DNA of 64,000 nucleotides from Ammoniphilus resinae (GTDB lineage Bacteria > Bacillota > Bacilli > Aneurinibacillales > RAOX-1): positions 1-64,000 of the forward strand of contig NZ_JAGGKT010000011.1 in NCBI RefSeq assembly GCF_017873965.1, in the 5' to 3' direction. The stretch's first letter is position 1; the number at the start of each line of letters is the position of its first letter. The position numbers were made by a program, and so were the translations under genes. The notes below the pieces were generated by a model. The model saw only the letters and a program-made list of their open reading frames with translations. It was not told the DNA's origin and made no database searches. Below are positions 41,822 through 52,239 of this stretch, piece after piece.

Positions 41822-44644
41822 TTATCCTAACCAATTTTTAATTAAAGGTATTAATTCATCAAATGGTTTGTAATGAAGCGTTGTTTCTGGTAAGGATTTT
41901 ATAAAATATTTCCCATATCTTGCTTCCACCAATCGTTTATCAAATACAAGGACAACCCCACGGTCCGTACGGCTTCTTACTAATCGTCCAAAGCCTTGTT
42001 TGAACCGAATGACAGCTTGTGGGATAGACAGTTCCATAAAAGGATTCCCTTTATCCCTTTTAATATGTTCACTTCTTGCTTCAACCACCGGATGGGTGGG
42101 AGGCCAGAAAGGCAAGCGAACAATGACCAGGCAGGAGAGGTCATCCCCGGGAATATCTACTCCTTCCCAAAAACTGCTGGACCCAAGCAACACGCTTTTA
42201 GATGTCATTTTAAACTGTTTGGTCAATTTGCTGCGGCTGCTTGAATCAATTCCATGGCCTAGAAGACAATACCCTTCGGCAGTCAAGGGATTCTTCATTC
42301 CTTCGTATACACGTCGCAGCATTTGATGGGAAGTAAATAACACCAGCATTCGTCCATTTGTGGCCATTGCGGTTTGAATCAGGCTGTCTGTAATCTGTTC
42401 AATAAATTGTTCTTCGTTCCCAGCATTTAGTGAAGGTAAATCTGCTGGTACACATAACAGGGCCTGTTTCTGGTAATCAAATGGTGAATCATGAATCTCC
42501 GTTTCCACTTTCTCCGTTTGCAAGCCCATCCGTTTTATCACATAGGAAAAAGATTGGTTCACGCTAAGTGTGGCAGATGTTAACACGACACTTTCTTTTT
42601 TAGTAAAGAATTGCTCCTGCAGCAAAGGTCCAACATCCATCGGTACCATATTGATTCGTACGGCTTTGCGATTTGAACGTGTGTCAAGCTCCATCCAATA
42701 TATACAATCCACTTTTTGTTCAAGTAATAGTTGTTGAAGCAAATTTCTTTGCCCTTGACACTCCCTGATCACTCCGTGTAGATCAGTCAGTAACCCACGA
42801 AGCGAATAGGTTAATTCTTTTGCCTGGTGAAGTTCTTCATAGATTTTCCCCAGCGATGTCACCAGCACATCGATACCTTTAATCGCTTCTTCAATAGCAA
42901 CTTCCACCCCATTCGGGGCTTTTGCAAGCCAATGTTCCGAATCAAATCTACGGACTAATCTACCGGATTCCGTACCTTCTTTGGCCGTTCGAATCCCCCA
43001 GTTAAACAATTTTTGAAACATCTGCTTAACCCGCTCACGAGCTTCTGTTATGTCGAAAGTCGTTATCGTTAACTGCTCTTTTTTGACGTGTAAGTTCAGT
43101 TCAGATTGGTCCATTTCCTTGGTTAATTTTTCGATCATGCCTGTCCCTTTATCTGAATAAAGGTCAGTAAAAAGTGCATCCATCTGCAAGGAATGAAGCG
43201 ATTCACCTAAATGATGGCTAGCTACATCTTCAAAATGGTGGGCCTCGTCAATAATGGCATAGGAATAAGCAGGAAGAATCCTTTGCTCGGCTCGGACATC
43301 TGTTAGCATTAGAGAATGATTGGTTATAATGACTTCAGCTTGTTGGGCTTTCTGCCGCGCCTGGTGATAAAAACACCGCGAAAACCAGGGACAAGCTCGA
43401 TTCAAGCATGAATTGGCATCGCTTTGAACCTGACGCCAATAGGCCTGCCCACCAGAAGGCAAATTTAATTCCTCTACATCCCCTGTCGTCGTATCCGTTA
43501 ACCAGGTTAAAATTTGTCCTTTTGATAATAAAACATCATAATTATCTATAGCGTGGTCCGAAAGGCTTAGCTCATACTTCCGCAAACAAAGGTAGTTGTT
43601 TCTGCCTTTAAAAAGCGAAACATGAATATCCCTACCGAAAATTCGTTGTAACATCGGGATATCCCGTGTAAATAATTGCTCTTGGAGCTGTATCGTGTGG
43701 GTTCCGATAACAATCTTCTCATTGCTCTCTCTTGCCCAATAGAAAGTCGGGATTAGATAGGCCAGTGATTTCCCTGTTCCGGTTCCTGCTTCCACAAGTA
43801 AATGGTAGGCCCCGGAAAAAGCTGCATAAATTCGTTCCATTAACACCTGTTGAGCATCACGCCACTCAAAACCTGGCATTTCCGTAGGAAGAATTTTCTG
43901 CAATTCTTCAAGTAATTCTTCATAATTTTCGCTTTCAATCATCTTCTTCGAATGGACTTCACTTGAAGCTTTTCTTAAGACAATCTGACGGTAGTAATCA
44001 AAGTTGTCATCATCTTCCCTCTCCAGTGTTCCTTTATTAAGACGCTGTTGTTCAATGGAGTGGATCAAATCCCCGACATTGGAAGAGAAACCTTTCGTCA
44101 AGTCCCCTAAACGTTGTAACACGGGGTAAGGCAACCGATCCAGCTTTTCCACAAGGGCAATGAGAATTTGGGCCGTTGCCAACGCATCAGAATCTGCCTG
44201 ATGTGGGTTTTCATGCTCCACATCCAGTTCCATGGATAGATCAGAAAGTCGATAACCCGTTTGATTGGGTAAAAGCAACCGCGACAGTTCAACCGTGTCC
44301 AAAATAGGTCCATCGTAAGAATTATACCCGCAAGAACTTAGTGTATATTGTAAAAATCCAAGATCAAAGAATACATTATGTGCCACCAATACCGATCCAT
44401 CGAGCAAAGACAATAGATCTGGAAGAATATCTTCTACAAAGGGGGCCTGCTGGACCATCTCATTCGTAATCCCAGTAAGTTGTTGTATAAAGGGCGGAAT
44501 TTTTACACCTGGATTGACTAAAGTTGAATACTCAGAAACAATTTGTTTATTTTCAATCAAGACGGCACCAACTTGAATAATTTGGTCCCCTTCTTTTGCC
44601 TTGTTTCCAGTCGTTTCAAAATCCACCACTAAAAACTTTTTCAA
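41822..44644 (-). CDS. dinG: ATP-dependent helicase/exonuclease DinG
   Basis: A 940-residue protein fusing an N-terminal DnaQ-like 3'-5' exonuclease domain (residues about 1-170; DFETTG, and VAHNVFFDLGFL, HQADSDALAT) to an XPD/DinG-type superfamily 2 helicase. Walker A is EAGTGTGKSLAYL, the iron-sulfur-type cysteines appear in CLNRACPWFSRC, the Walker B DEAH box is IDEAHHFED, and the C-terminal motif VI is QGFGRLVRSRTDRG. This fused form is typical of Bacillales. Starts at TTG with GAGGTGAACG upstream. Sits between panD and aspB, as in B. subtilis. Confidence 0.92.
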   Translation of the reverse strand: MKKFLVVDFETTGNKAKEGDQIIQVGAVLIENKQIVSEYSTLVNPGVKIPPFIQQLTGITNEMVQQAPFVEDILPDLLSLLDGSVLVAHNVFFDLGFLQYTLSSCGYNSYDGPILDTVELSRLLLPNQTGYRLSDLSMELDVEHENPHQADSDALATAQILIALVEKLDRLPYPVLQRLGDLTKGFSSNVGDLIHSIEQQRLNKGTLEREDDDNFDYYRQIVLRKASSEVHSKKMIESENYEELLEELQKILPTEMPGFEWRDAQQVLMERIYAAFSGAYHLLVEAGTGTGKSLAYLIPTFYWARESNEKIVIGTHTIQLQEQLFTRDIPMLQRIFGRDIHVSLFKGRNNYLCLRKYELSLSDHAIDNYDVLLSKGQILTWLTDTTTGDVEELNLPSGGQAYWRQVQSDANSCLNRACPWFSRCFYHQARQKAQQAEVIITNHSLMLTDVRAEQRILPAYSYAIIDEAHHFEDVASHHLGESLHSLQMDALFTDLYSDKGTGMIEKLTKEMDQSELNLHVKKEQLTITTFDITEARERVKQMFQKLFNWGIRTAKEGTESGRLVRRFDSEHWLAKAPNGVEVAIEEAIKGIDVLVTSLGKIYEELHQAKELTYSLRGLLTDLHGVIRECQGQRNLLQQLLLEQKVDCIYWMELDTRSNRKAVRINMVPMDVGPLLQEQFFTKKESVVLTSATLSVNQSFSYVIKRMGLQTEKVETEIHDSPFDYQKQALLCVPADLPSLNAGNEEQFIEQITDSLIQTAMATNGRMLVLFTSHQMLRRVYEGMKNPLTAEGYCLLGHGIDSSSRSKLTKQFKMTSKSVLLGSSSFWEGVDIPGDDLSCLVIVRLPFWPPTHPVVEARSEHIKRDKGNPFMELSIPQAVIRFKQGFGRLVRSRTDRGVVLVFDKRLVEARYGKYFIKSLPETTLHYKPFDELIPLIKNWLG

Positions 44645-44694
44645 TAACGTTCACCTCAGGCTATATGCTATCCCCCATTCTACCATATCCGGCA

Positions 44695-46185
44695 TTAAAG
44701 GGCATACTCCCAGCATTCCATCGCCTGTTCCTTCTCCCCCTTTAAAAATTGAACAAGACCAAGCATTAAGTAACTGTCTTTCATCTTCGGATTTTCCCGA
44801 ATGGATTGTTTCCATTCTTTTTCCGCGGCAGTGTAATTCCCTTGAATCAGATAAGCCTTTCCTTGTAAAAAATGTCCTAACGCTCTTGTTTGCGTTTGTT
44901 CATCTAGGATCAGCTGATTACAATAACCTTTTACATGTTCCCAATGTTCTTTTCCAATCATGATCTGCACTAACCCAGCCAAGGCCAATGGATAATTTTT
45001 TTCCTGCTGAAGAACGTGCTGGAAGACTTTTTCAGCCTGTCCCCACTCCCCCATATAAAAAAGAATCCAACCATAAGAAAATTGAAAATCAGGGTTTTTC
45101 GGGGCTAGAGAAATGGCTTTTTGAATGTACTGAAGACTATATGGGTAACCCTCGGCGTGATACAGGTTCCAACCCAGGCCATGCCAAGCACTAGCTTTAG
45201 AAGGATCCAAATTAACAAGCAGTTGATAGCACAGGGCTGCATTGCCAAACTGGCGTAAATCCTCAAAACCCTGTCCAACTTGCCAAAGCAATTCCGGATC
45301 ATCTGTTGCCCTGTAGATCCTTTCCATCGTCTTTTCTGCCAGAAGGAGATTACCCTCGTGTCGAAAACATTGAGAAAGCTGAAAAAGGGCTTCCCAATCG
45401 TCAGAAAATCTTTCCACATAGTTCAGCCAACTTTTTTTCGCTTCACCATATTGCCCTAATTTCATATAAACCAAAGCCACATTAAACAACGGATCACCTA
45501 ATTTTGAATGAGAATCAATGGCTTTTTCAAAAATAAAAACTGCTTCCTCCCATTTTCCATTCCCAGCCATTAAACACCCTAAGGCATTTAATGCGATAGC
45601 CCGGAATAAACGATGGTCTGTTGTTTCCGATAAAAGGTGAAAATGGTGCCTGGCCAATTCAAACTGACCATCCATCATATAGCTGTATGCCAAAAACATT
45701 CGACCAATATCTAAATCAGGTTCACGTTCCAGCAATTCACCAAAATGTTTGGAAGCCTGTTTAAACATAAAAAGATTATAATAGCCCTGACCTCTTCGGA
45801 ACGAGATCGCTGCATCCCCAGTTAATAAAGAGATTGTTGAAGGAGAAGATGGAGGTGGAGGTGCTGGTGCAGCCTGAAGATTGGGATCTTTTCCTTCTTT
45901 CAAGTTTAAATTTTTTACTTCCTTTAAGATTTTTGCCGCCACCTCATCTGACATCTGCTCAATTTCTTGATCAACAACAGATAATTCATCGGAGAATTCC
46001 TGTTGGAACTGCGTTATTTTTTCCTCAAGGGTTAACCAATGATCCAGGATTTCATCACTTAATGCACGTAATTGCAGCATCTCATTTCTCAACTTTTCTT
46101 TTCCTGGTTTGGAGGCAGATGTCCATTGCTCCTCAATTTCTTTCAATCGCTCCATTAAAGAAAAAAACAAATGTTGAACGAGCAT
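44695..46185 (-). CDS. TPR repeat protein
   Basis: A 496-residue cytoplasmic protein with tetratricopeptide repeats from about residue 130 to the end. The first 100 residues are charged and coiled-coil-like (LKEIEEQWTSASKPGKEKL), followed by a proline-rich linker (AAPAPPPPSSPST). The open frame extends 17 codons upstream, but ATG 46183-46185 has AAAGGCGGT nine bases before it. Function unknown; a protein-interaction scaffold. It replaces the usual direct panD-dinG junction. Confidence 0.78.
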   Translation of the reverse strand: MLVQHLFFSLMERLKEIEEQWTSASKPGKEKLRNEMLQLRALSDEILDHWLTLEEKITQFQQEFSDELSVVDQEIEQMSDEVAAKILKEVKNLNLKEGKDPNLQAAPAPPPPSSPSTISLLTGDAAISFRRGQGYYNLFMFKQASKHFGELLEREPDLDIGRMFLAYSYMMDGQFELARHHFHLLSETTDHRLFRAIALNALGCLMAGNGKWEEAVFIFEKAIDSHSKLGDPLFNVALVYMKLGQYGEAKKSWLNYVERFSDDWEALFQLSQCFRHEGNLLLAEKTMERIYRATDDPELLWQVGQGFEDLRQFGNAALCYQLLVNLDPSKASAWHGLGWNLYHAEGYPYSLQYIQKAISLAPKNPDFQFSYGWILFYMGEWGQAEKVFQHVLQQEKNYPLALAGLVQIMIGKEHWEHVKGYCNQLILDEQTQTRALGHFLQGKAYLIQGNYTAAEKEWKQSIRENPKMKDSYLMLGLVQFLKGEKEQAMECWEYAL

Positions 46186-46240
46186 AATAAAAATACCGCC
46201 TTTCTCACACAGGTCTGGTACTTTATCTTTTTCCAAAACA

Positions 46241-46274
46241 CAAATAAAAATGCGACCTTAAAAAATGGTCGCAT
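46241..46274 (-). terminator. Terminator of the panCD unit, overlapping panD
   Basis: ATGCGACC pairs with GGTCGCAT and is followed by TTTTTATTT on the minus strand. The left arm lies inside the final codons of panD. Confidence 0.88.
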
Positions 46275-46641
46275 GAATTTCTTCCCCTAGCATTTCAATA
46301 ATTTTATTTTCTTCATCCATCACTGCCACCTTTGGCTGATGATAAGCAATTTCTTCGTTTGTTAACTGACAGTACGACATGATGATCACCTTATCGCCTG
46401 GCTGAACAAGCCTAGCAGCAGCCCCATTTAGACAAATTACACCGCTTCCCCGAGGTCCGGGAATAACATACGTTTCTAACCTGGCGCCATTGTTATTATT
46501 TACAATTTGGACCATCTCATTAGGAAGGATATCAACCGCTTCAAGAAGATCCGTATCGATTGTAATACTCCCTACGTAATTGAGATTGGCCTCAGTGACT
46601 GTTGCCCGGTGTATTTTGGCTTTTAACATGGTTCTTAGCAT
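46258..46641 (-). CDS. panD: Aspartate 1-decarboxylase
   Basis: A 127-residue pyruvoyl-dependent enzyme making beta-alanine from aspartate for pantothenate and coenzyme A. The product begins [20 protein letters not shown], and the self-processing Gly24-Ser25 pair is in [21 protein letters not shown] and [10 protein letters not shown] are conserved. Coupled with panC (13 bp gap). panB is absent from its usual place before panC. Confidence 0.96.
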   Translation of the reverse strand: MLRTMLKAKIHRATVTEANLNYVGSITIDTDLLEAVDILPNEMVQIVNNNNGARLETYVIPGPRGSGVICLNGAAARLVQPGDKVIIMSYCQLTNEEIAYHQPKVAVMDEENKIIEMLGEEIHATIF

Positions 46642-46654
46642 GAACGCCCTCCTA

Positions 46655-47503
46655 TTAAGAAAAGATTTTATTATCGATTAATCGTGTGTCCCCAAACCTA
46701 ACAGCCAAAGCCAAAATAAACGGTTGTCCATTAAATTTCTCCAGTGGTTTCAGTGACGGGTATGTCAGCAACTCAACGTAATCAATATCTGCTAAAGGCT
46801 GGGTTTTAATGAGGGACATTGCACGTTCTTTGATTTCCCCCGGCTGCAGTCCCTGCTGATAATCTGCCTCAGCTTGTTTCAGGCTCCTCGATAAAACGAC
46901 TGCTTGTTTTCTCGCCTCTTCGCTGAGGTAAACATTCCGTGAACTCTTTGCAAGACCATCTGGTTCACGGACAATGGGGCATGGGATAATTTCTAAAGGC
47001 ATATTTAAGTCATCAACCATTTGTTTGATAACGGCAACCTGTTGGGCATCTTTTTGGCCAAAGAAGGCAAAATCAGGTTGTACAATATGAAACAATTTGC
47101 TGACCACAGTCGCCACCCCATCGAAATGACCAGGGCGGGAAGCTCCGCAAAGGGTGTCGGTGATTTCGGAAACAACAACCGTTGTTTTCATTTTATGCGG
47201 ATACATTTCGGCTACCGAAGGGGCAAAGATTATATCAACCCCACTCTCATTTGCCAGTTGGCTATCTCGTTCCATATCTCTAGGGTAACGTTCAAAATCC
47301 TCTGTCGGTCCAAACTGCAAAGGATTCACGAATAAACTCATCACAACTTTTGAACAGCGTTTTTTCGCTTCCGCTATAAGGCTAAGGTGCCCTTCATGAA
47401 GATACCCCATGGTTGGAACTAATCCAATACTTTCCCCATTTTCTCGCCATTCTTTTTGTACTTTGCGCATTTCAGAAATCGTTTCGATAATTCTCATTTT
47501 CAT
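46655..47503 (-). CDS. panC: Pantothenate synthetase
   Basis: A 282-residue pantoate-beta-alanine ligase. The open frame extends further upstream, but ATG 47501-47503 has GGGGGAG five bases before it and the product starts [12 protein letters not shown]. The class I synthetase-like HIGH motif appears as [32 protein letters not shown] and KSSRNVYLS are the family's substrate-binding segments. Forms the terminal step of pantothenate synthesis with panD. Confidence 0.95.
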   Translation of the reverse strand: MKMRIIETISEMRKVQKEWRENGESIGLVPTMGYLHEGHLSLIAEAKKRCSKVVMSLFVNPLQFGPTEDFERYPRDMERDSQLANESGVDIIFAPSVAEMYPHKMKTTVVVSEITDTLCGASRPGHFDGVATVVSKLFHIVQPDFAFFGQKDAQQVAVIKQMVDDLNMPLEIIPCPIVREPDGLAKSSRNVYLSEEARKQAVVLSRSLKQAEADYQQGLQPGEIKERAMSLIKTQPLADIDYVELLTYPSLKPLEKFNGQPFILALAVRFGDTRLIDNKIFS

Positions 47504-47540
47504 CCGTTCTCCCCCATTTTTCTCCGAGCGAAAGGTTACT

Positions 47541-47576
47541 GAAAAAAATAAAACCTTCAGGCACAGCCTGAAGGTG
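47541..47576 (-). terminator. Terminator between birA and panC
   Basis: On the minus strand CCTTCAGGC-TGT-GCCTGAAGG, perfect, followed by TTTTATTTTTTT. It lies in the 246-bp gap where panB is usually found; the rest of that gap has no coding signal. Confidence 0.88.
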
Positions 47577-47749
47577 GACATATACAATACAGAGGTATCC
47601 CGTACACGGACGGTTTGTCTGTCTCGGTCCCTAAATCAGGCTCAGAGCAGATTGTGTTCTTATTGTTTCTTTAATGATGCAAAAAGATTAATTCACTCGT
47701 GTGTTATTCCACATAGGGATATAACCACTTGCCTCCAAGTTACCATAAA

Positions 47750-48727
47750 TTATGTGGAAGGGGAAGATGCATTTTCAATATCAGCGGAATAAACCTTTTC
47801 TATTTCCCCATTATCTTTTCGAACTAATAAAGTACCTTCCTCATTAATCCCAATGGCCAATCCCTCTAATGACCCATGAAGCTGCCTTAGCACGACTCGT
47901 TTTCCAATGGTGTTCGCATGGGCCTCCCATAAACTTTTTATGGGTGAAAAACCATATTCTATATATAGCTTATATAACTTTTCCAGATTTTCTAAAATCC
48001 GTTGAATAAGCGGGATCCGTTTTACAGGCGTGCCTACCTGGATGCGCAGAGAGGTAGCAATGTCGCGTAGTTCACTAGGAAAATCTTCGGTGTTTACATT
48101 CATTCCAATCCCGATAATTAGATAGTTAATTTGATCCGTTTCTGCATTTAGCTCTGTAAGAATGCCGCAAAGCTTCTTTTGCTCCACTAAAATATCGTTT
48201 GGCCATTTGATCTCCGCTCGTACACCCGTTGTTTCGCGTATAGCTTGTACAACAGCAACAGCCGCTAAGAGGGTGAGTTGAGGACAACGATATAGTGGAA
48301 GCTCAGGCCTTAGCAAAATACTCATCCAAATTCCAGTTCCGGCTGGTGAATGCCAGGGTCTCCCCATTCTGCCTTTTCCGCCTGCTTGCTGATCAGCGAT
48401 AATAACCGTTCCATGGGGGGCGCCCCCTTTAGCTAGTTCATGCGCTTTATGTTGGGTGGAATCAATGGCCCCAAAATAATGGATTTCTCGGCCTAATTCC
48501 TTCGCTTGAAGACCTGTTTGTACTTCAACCTGGGAGGGTATATCTGGCGAGGAGATCAAACGGTATCCCGATCTGCGAACAGCTTCAAATGTATAGCCTT
48601 CTTCGCGTAATTCCTCAATATGCTTCCAAATTGCTGTTCTTGAACAGTTCAAGGCTTTACTAAGACTTTCTCCAGAGACAAAATCACCATTTGCGTCTTT
48701 AAAAATTTGCAGTATTTTCTCCTTCAT
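47750..48727 (-). CDS. birA: Bifunctional biotin ligase/biotin operon repressor
   Basis: A 325-residue group II biotin-protein ligase with N-terminal winged-helix DNA-binding domain (residues 1-60, SGESLSKALNCSRTAIWKHI). The ligase part has the biotinoyl-AMP loop GGKGRMGRPWHSP and KWPNDILV, and a C-terminal SH3-like domain. It activates biotin, modifies acetyl-CoA and pyruvate carboxylases, and represses biotin genes as biotinyl-AMP complex. Starts 1 bp after the cca stop, in one operon with it. Confidence 0.94.
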   Translation of the reverse strand: MKEKILQIFKDANGDFVSGESLSKALNCSRTAIWKHIEELREEGYTFEAVRRSGYRLISSPDIPSQVEVQTGLQAKELGREIHYFGAIDSTQHKAHELAKGGAPHGTVIIADQQAGGKGRMGRPWHSPAGTGIWMSILLRPELPLYRCPQLTLLAAVAVVQAIRETTGVRAEIKWPNDILVEQKKLCGILTELNAETDQINYLIIGIGMNVNTEDFPSELRDIATSLRIQVGTPVKRIPLIQRILENLEKLYKLYIEYGFSPIKSLWEAHANTIGKRVVLRQLHGSLEGLAIGINEEGTLLVRKDNGEIEKVYSADIENASSPST

Positions 48728-48728
48728 T

Positions 48729-49910
48729 TTAAATTACCTTTCTTGCCTCAATTATTAGATTATCAAAGTGGTTATCTACTTCCCCTAATGCGGCTTTCTC
48801 AAACAGATGAGCGAGGGCTTGCCCGATCCAGGGACCGGACTCCCTGCCGAACACTTCAATTAATTGCCTTGCATTTACCCTCAATTCAGAAGGTTGGCGG
48901 ATGACCAATTGCTGATTCCAGCTTTCCCATTGTTCCTTATCAATTGTAAATTCAGGAAATAGCATGGAACGAATGGAATGAGCTTTGATCATTTGTTCAG
49001 TACCATACTTAAGAATACACTTTTTCCCTTGCCTCTCACTCTTAATGTCCATTTGACAGAGGAAAACCATTTCTGCAATCTTTTTAATAGATCCTTTAGA
49101 AAAACGCCATTGTTGCAAGAAATAAGGGACATCGCTTACTTTTGTAGCAGCAAAGAGAAATGTCCAGCGATCAAGGGGGGCTTTCCGCTCTTTCATGAGG
49201 GAGAATCCTGGGTGCTGAAGGACATGTTGAAAGATGTGATTCCAATCATCAAATGGAAAAATGGATGAGTCCGAAAGCAGTTTAATCGCCAGAATAGGGT
49301 TCGGCCCCTCGATCATCTTCACTAATTCCTGATGGATTCGTTCCACGGAGATCTCTCTCAGCCAATGCCCCTCACTGTAAAGGGCTTCCCATGTATTTTC
49401 CTCAATGGTAAACCCAAGTTGCGCGGCAAAACGAACAGCACGCAGAATGCGCAGTGAATCCTCTCCAAACCGTAGTTTGGGATCACCGACAGCACGAATT
49501 AAACCGCTAGCAAGATCCTTTTGACCCCCATACGGATCAATGATTCGACCACGGAGATCCATGGCCAAAGCATTGATAGTAAAATCCCGGCGCCCCAAGT
49601 CCTCTTCAATTCGATTGACGAATTGAACAATTTGCGGCCTGCGGTGGTCTGAGTACTCAGCTTCCACCCGAAACGTTGTAACCTCAAAAGCTTGATTCTC
49701 CAGAACCACAATTACTGTTCCGTGCTTTATACCGGTAGGAATAACCTTTGGAAACATTCCAATCACTTGTTCAGGTCTTGCAGAAGTGGCGATATCAATA
49801 TCGTGAACGGGTAATCCCAATAGCTTATCTCGGACATAACCGCCTACTTTATAAGCAAAAAAACCCTGCTTTTCCAAATGCTGTAGGATTTTATTCGCGC
49901 TGTCCTCCAC
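48729..49910 (-). CDS. cca: CCA tRNA nucleotidyltransferase
   Basis: A 393-residue class II nucleotidyltransferase adding the CCA end to tRNAs. The catalytic head is YKVGGYVRDKLLGLPVHDID (G-G-x-V-R-D and D-x-D), followed by RRDFTINALAMD and RFGEDSLRILRAVRFAAQL. The C-terminal region is helical. GTG 49908-49910 has GGGAGGT eight bases upstream. Position before birA is the B. subtilis order. Confidence 0.93.
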   Translation of the reverse strand: MEDSANKILQHLEKQGFFAYKVGGYVRDKLLGLPVHDIDIATSARPEQVIGMFPKVIPTGIKHGTVIVVLENQAFEVTTFRVEAEYSDHRRPQIVQFVNRIEEDLGRRDFTINALAMDLRGRIIDPYGGQKDLASGLIRAVGDPKLRFGEDSLRILRAVRFAAQLGFTIEENTWEALYSEGHWLREISVERIHQELVKMIEGPNPILAIKLLSDSSIFPFDDWNHIFQHVLQHPGFSLMKERKAPLDRWTFLFAATKVSDVPYFLQQWRFSKGSIKKIAEMVFLCQMDIKSERQGKKCILKYGTEQMIKAHSIRSMLFPEFTIDKEQWESWNQQLVIRQPSELRVNARQLIEVFGRESGPWIGQALAHLFEKAALGEVDNHFDNLIIEARKVI

Positions 49911-49952
49911 TAATGATACCTCCCAACAGGTCAGACCGCTAAATCTAACCCC

Positions 49953-51089
49953 TTAATCAAGGACTTTGGATTGTCCTGAACAAAGCATTTCATAGATTTC
50001 TTCATATTCCCTTGTGATTTTATCTTGACAAAACGTATGGTAGGCACGATCCAATCCGTTCTTTGAGAGCTGTTCATATAGGGCTGGATTGGTAAAAAGG
50101 TGAGTAACCTTCTCCGCCATCCCAGCTATATCTCCAATCGGTTTCAAAAAACCAGTAATCCCATCTTCCACAACTTCCGGGATTCCCCCTGTCTGTGTAG
50201 CGACTACCGGTTTACCACATGCCATCGCCTCAAGAGCGACCAAGCCAAAACTCTCTTTTTCCGAGGTTAGCAATAACACATCCGCTAACGAGTAGACACA
50301 GGCTACATCATCCTGCTTGCCCATGAACCGTACTGCATTTGATAAACCAAGCTCATTTACCATTTGTCGAACAAAAGATGTGTCTGGTCCTTCACCAATT
50401 AGCAATAATTTGGCGTCTATCTTTTTATGTACTTCAGCAAAAACTTTAATAACATCAAATGTCCGCTTCACCGGCCGAAAATTGGAAACATGTAAAAGTA
50501 TTTTCTCCCCATTTGGCGCTAGTTCTCTTTTATAATCAGACATATCCCTTGGATAATATTCTCTTTTATCCACAAAATTGTAGACCTTTTTTATTTCTTT
50601 TGTAATACCCAGTAGATCTTTCGTTTGATCAATCAAATTTTGTGAAACAGCTGTTACACAATCACTTTGGTCAATCCCAAATCGAATGATTCCGCTTAAG
50701 GAACGGTCGTATCCAAGTACTGTAATATCTGTCCCATGAAGGGTGGTGACAACCTTCAGGCGATCTCCTACCATTTGCTTTGCAAGATAAGCGCTTATCG
50801 CATGGGGGATCGCATAGTGAACATGGAGTACGTCCAGATTTTCAGTTTTTGCTACTTCCGCCATGCGACTTGCCAAGCTTAAATCATAAGGCGGGTACCG
50901 AAATACATCATAATTATTAGCCACTACTTCATGATAATAGATATTTTTGTAGAATTTCCCCAAACGAAACGGCATATCGGATGTAATAAAATGGACGATA
51001 TGCCCTCTCTCTGCAAGGAGCTTGCCAAGTTCCGTGGCAATGACTCCTGAACCACCTACACTGGGATAACAAGTAATTCCAATTCTCAT
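49953..51089 (-). CDS. bshA: Bacillithiol biosynthesis glycosyltransferase BshA
   Basis: A 378-residue GT4 enzyme joining N-acetylglucosamine (from UDP-GlcNAc) to L-malate, the first step of bacillithiol synthesis. Opening MRIGITCYPSVGGSGVIATE is diagnostic; ILLHVSNFRPVKR and TSEKESFGLVALEAMACGKP are the C-domain nucleotide-sugar motifs. It lies directly after bshB1. bshC is not in the window, which is normal as it is unlinked in Bacillus. Confidence 0.95.
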   Translation of the reverse strand: MRIGITCYPSVGGSGVIATELGKLLAERGHIVHFITSDMPFRLGKFYKNIYYHEVVANNYDVFRYPPYDLSLASRMAEVAKTENLDVLHVHYAIPHAISAYLAKQMVGDRLKVVTTLHGTDITVLGYDRSLSGIIRFGIDQSDCVTAVSQNLIDQTKDLLGITKEIKKVYNFVDKREYYPRDMSDYKRELAPNGEKILLHVSNFRPVKRTFDVIKVFAEVHKKIDAKLLLIGEGPDTSFVRQMVNELGLSNAVRFMGKQDDVACVYSLADVLLLTSEKESFGLVALEAMACGKPVVATQTGGIPEVVEDGITGFLKPIGDIAGMAEKVTHLFTNPALYEQLSKNGLDRAYHTFCQDKITREYEEIYEMLCSGQSKVLD

Positions 51090-51101
51090 AACTGTTTCCC
51101 C

Positions 51102-51791
51102 TCATCCAAAGTATTCCATCTTTACTTGTCCCCGTGATTTGAACCCTTCAGCAAAACCCGTTCCAATCTTTCGTCCAAATAGATATTCTCTGCTTCGCAC
51201 CTGGGCAAAATAACCGGTGTTTAAAGGGGTTTCTACTGTCTCTGAAGTTAGTTCAAATTGACTCTTATAGGACTCCAAAGCTGCCATCTTAGCATCATAT
51301 TCAGAAGAAATATCGACACAAAAATCTGGGTCCACAAAATCATTAATGAAATAATAAAATACATTTGTAACCTTGTGGGCTTCCCCTGCTTCCGGGGCAA
51401 ATTTTCGAATCCCTGCACTGAACACGGCTTCTCTGACGAGATGACTGCAGTGTTCATGGTCTGGGTGACGATCCTCCCAATAAGGGGCCAAAATGGTTCT
51501 TGGTTTACACTTCCGAATCACTTGCACAACCTTGCGGATATTTTCCTCATTGATTAAAATATTGCGATCTGGTATACCCAGACAGTGTCGTTCGCTCAAT
51601 TGTAAAATCCGGGCAGCCTGCTTTGCTTCCCCCTGCCTTGTCGATACATCGCCATTAGAAGAAAGCTCAGCATAAGTAAGATCGCAAATTCCAACCGTTT
51701 TTCCGCTTTTTGCGTGCTTTAGTAGCGTTCCCCCTGCTCCGATTTCGACATCGTCTGGATGTGCTCCAAAAGCCAAAATATCGACTGTCAT
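51102..51791 (-). CDS. bshB1: Bacillithiol biosynthesis deacetylase BshB1
   Basis: A 229-residue zinc-dependent GlcNAc-malate deacetylase (LmbE/PIG-L family), second step of bacillithiol synthesis. DILAFGAHPDDVEIGAGG carries the zinc/aspartate motif H-P-D-D; DRHPDHEHCSHLVREA holds the third histidine. Twelve bp upstream of bshA and cotranscribed. Confidence 0.95.
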   Translation of the reverse strand: MTVDILAFGAHPDDVEIGAGGTLLKHAKSGKTVGICDLTYAELSSNGDVSTRQGEAKQAARILQLSERHCLGIPDRNILINEENIRKVVQVIRKCKPRTILAPYWEDRHPDHEHCSHLVREAVFSAGIRKFAPEAGEAHKVTNVFYYFINDFVDPDFCVDISSEYDAKMAALESYKSQFELTSETVETPLNTGYFAQVRSREYLFGRKIGTGFAEGFKSRGQVKMEYFG

Positions 51792-51802
51792 CCGGATTAC
51801 TC

Positions 51803-52222
51803 CTATTCCTGGTCCAATGTTTTATATTTATGTACTACATCTCTCCATGAGAAGTACCCATCTTCCAAGGCGCGTGTTAATAGCTCCGCTGTCGCCACGT
51901 TTGTTGCCAATGGAATGCCGTACACGTCACATAACCGAAGCAATGCACTGACGTCTGGCTCATGGGGCTGTGCAGTCAGCGGATCCCTAAAGAAAATAAT
52001 AAAATCCAGTGTCCCCTCTGCCACCATAGCGCCAATCTGCTGGTCGCCGCCCAGTGGACCTGACATTAAGCGGTGTATCTTCAAACTAGTCGCTTCCATA
52101 ATGCGCTTCCCGGTAGTCCCCGTGGAGTATAAAGTATGGTCTGCAAAAATGGGTTCGTAGGCAATCATAAAATTGACCAATTCATTTTTCTTTTGGTCAT
52201 GGGCAATTAAAGCAATATTCAT
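51803..52222 (-). CDS. mgsA: Methylglyoxal synthase
   Basis: A 139-residue enzyme converting dihydroxyacetone phosphate to methylglyoxal. The start ATG 52220-52222 gives [18 protein letters not shown], the family start; GGAGG lies ten bases upstream. [14 protein letters not shown] (phosphate-binding and catalytic Asp) and [19 protein letters not shown] follow. Located between dapB and bshB1, as in B. subtilis. Confidence 0.95.
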   Translation of the reverse strand: MNIALIAHDQKKNELVNFMIAYEPIFADHTLYSTGTTGKRIMEATSLKIHRLMSGPLGGDQQIGAMVAEGTLDFIIFFRDPLTAQPHEPDVSALLRLCDVYGIPLATNVATAELLTRALEDGYFSWRDVVHKYKTLDQE

Positions 52223-52239
52223 TCCTTCTGCTCCTCCCA

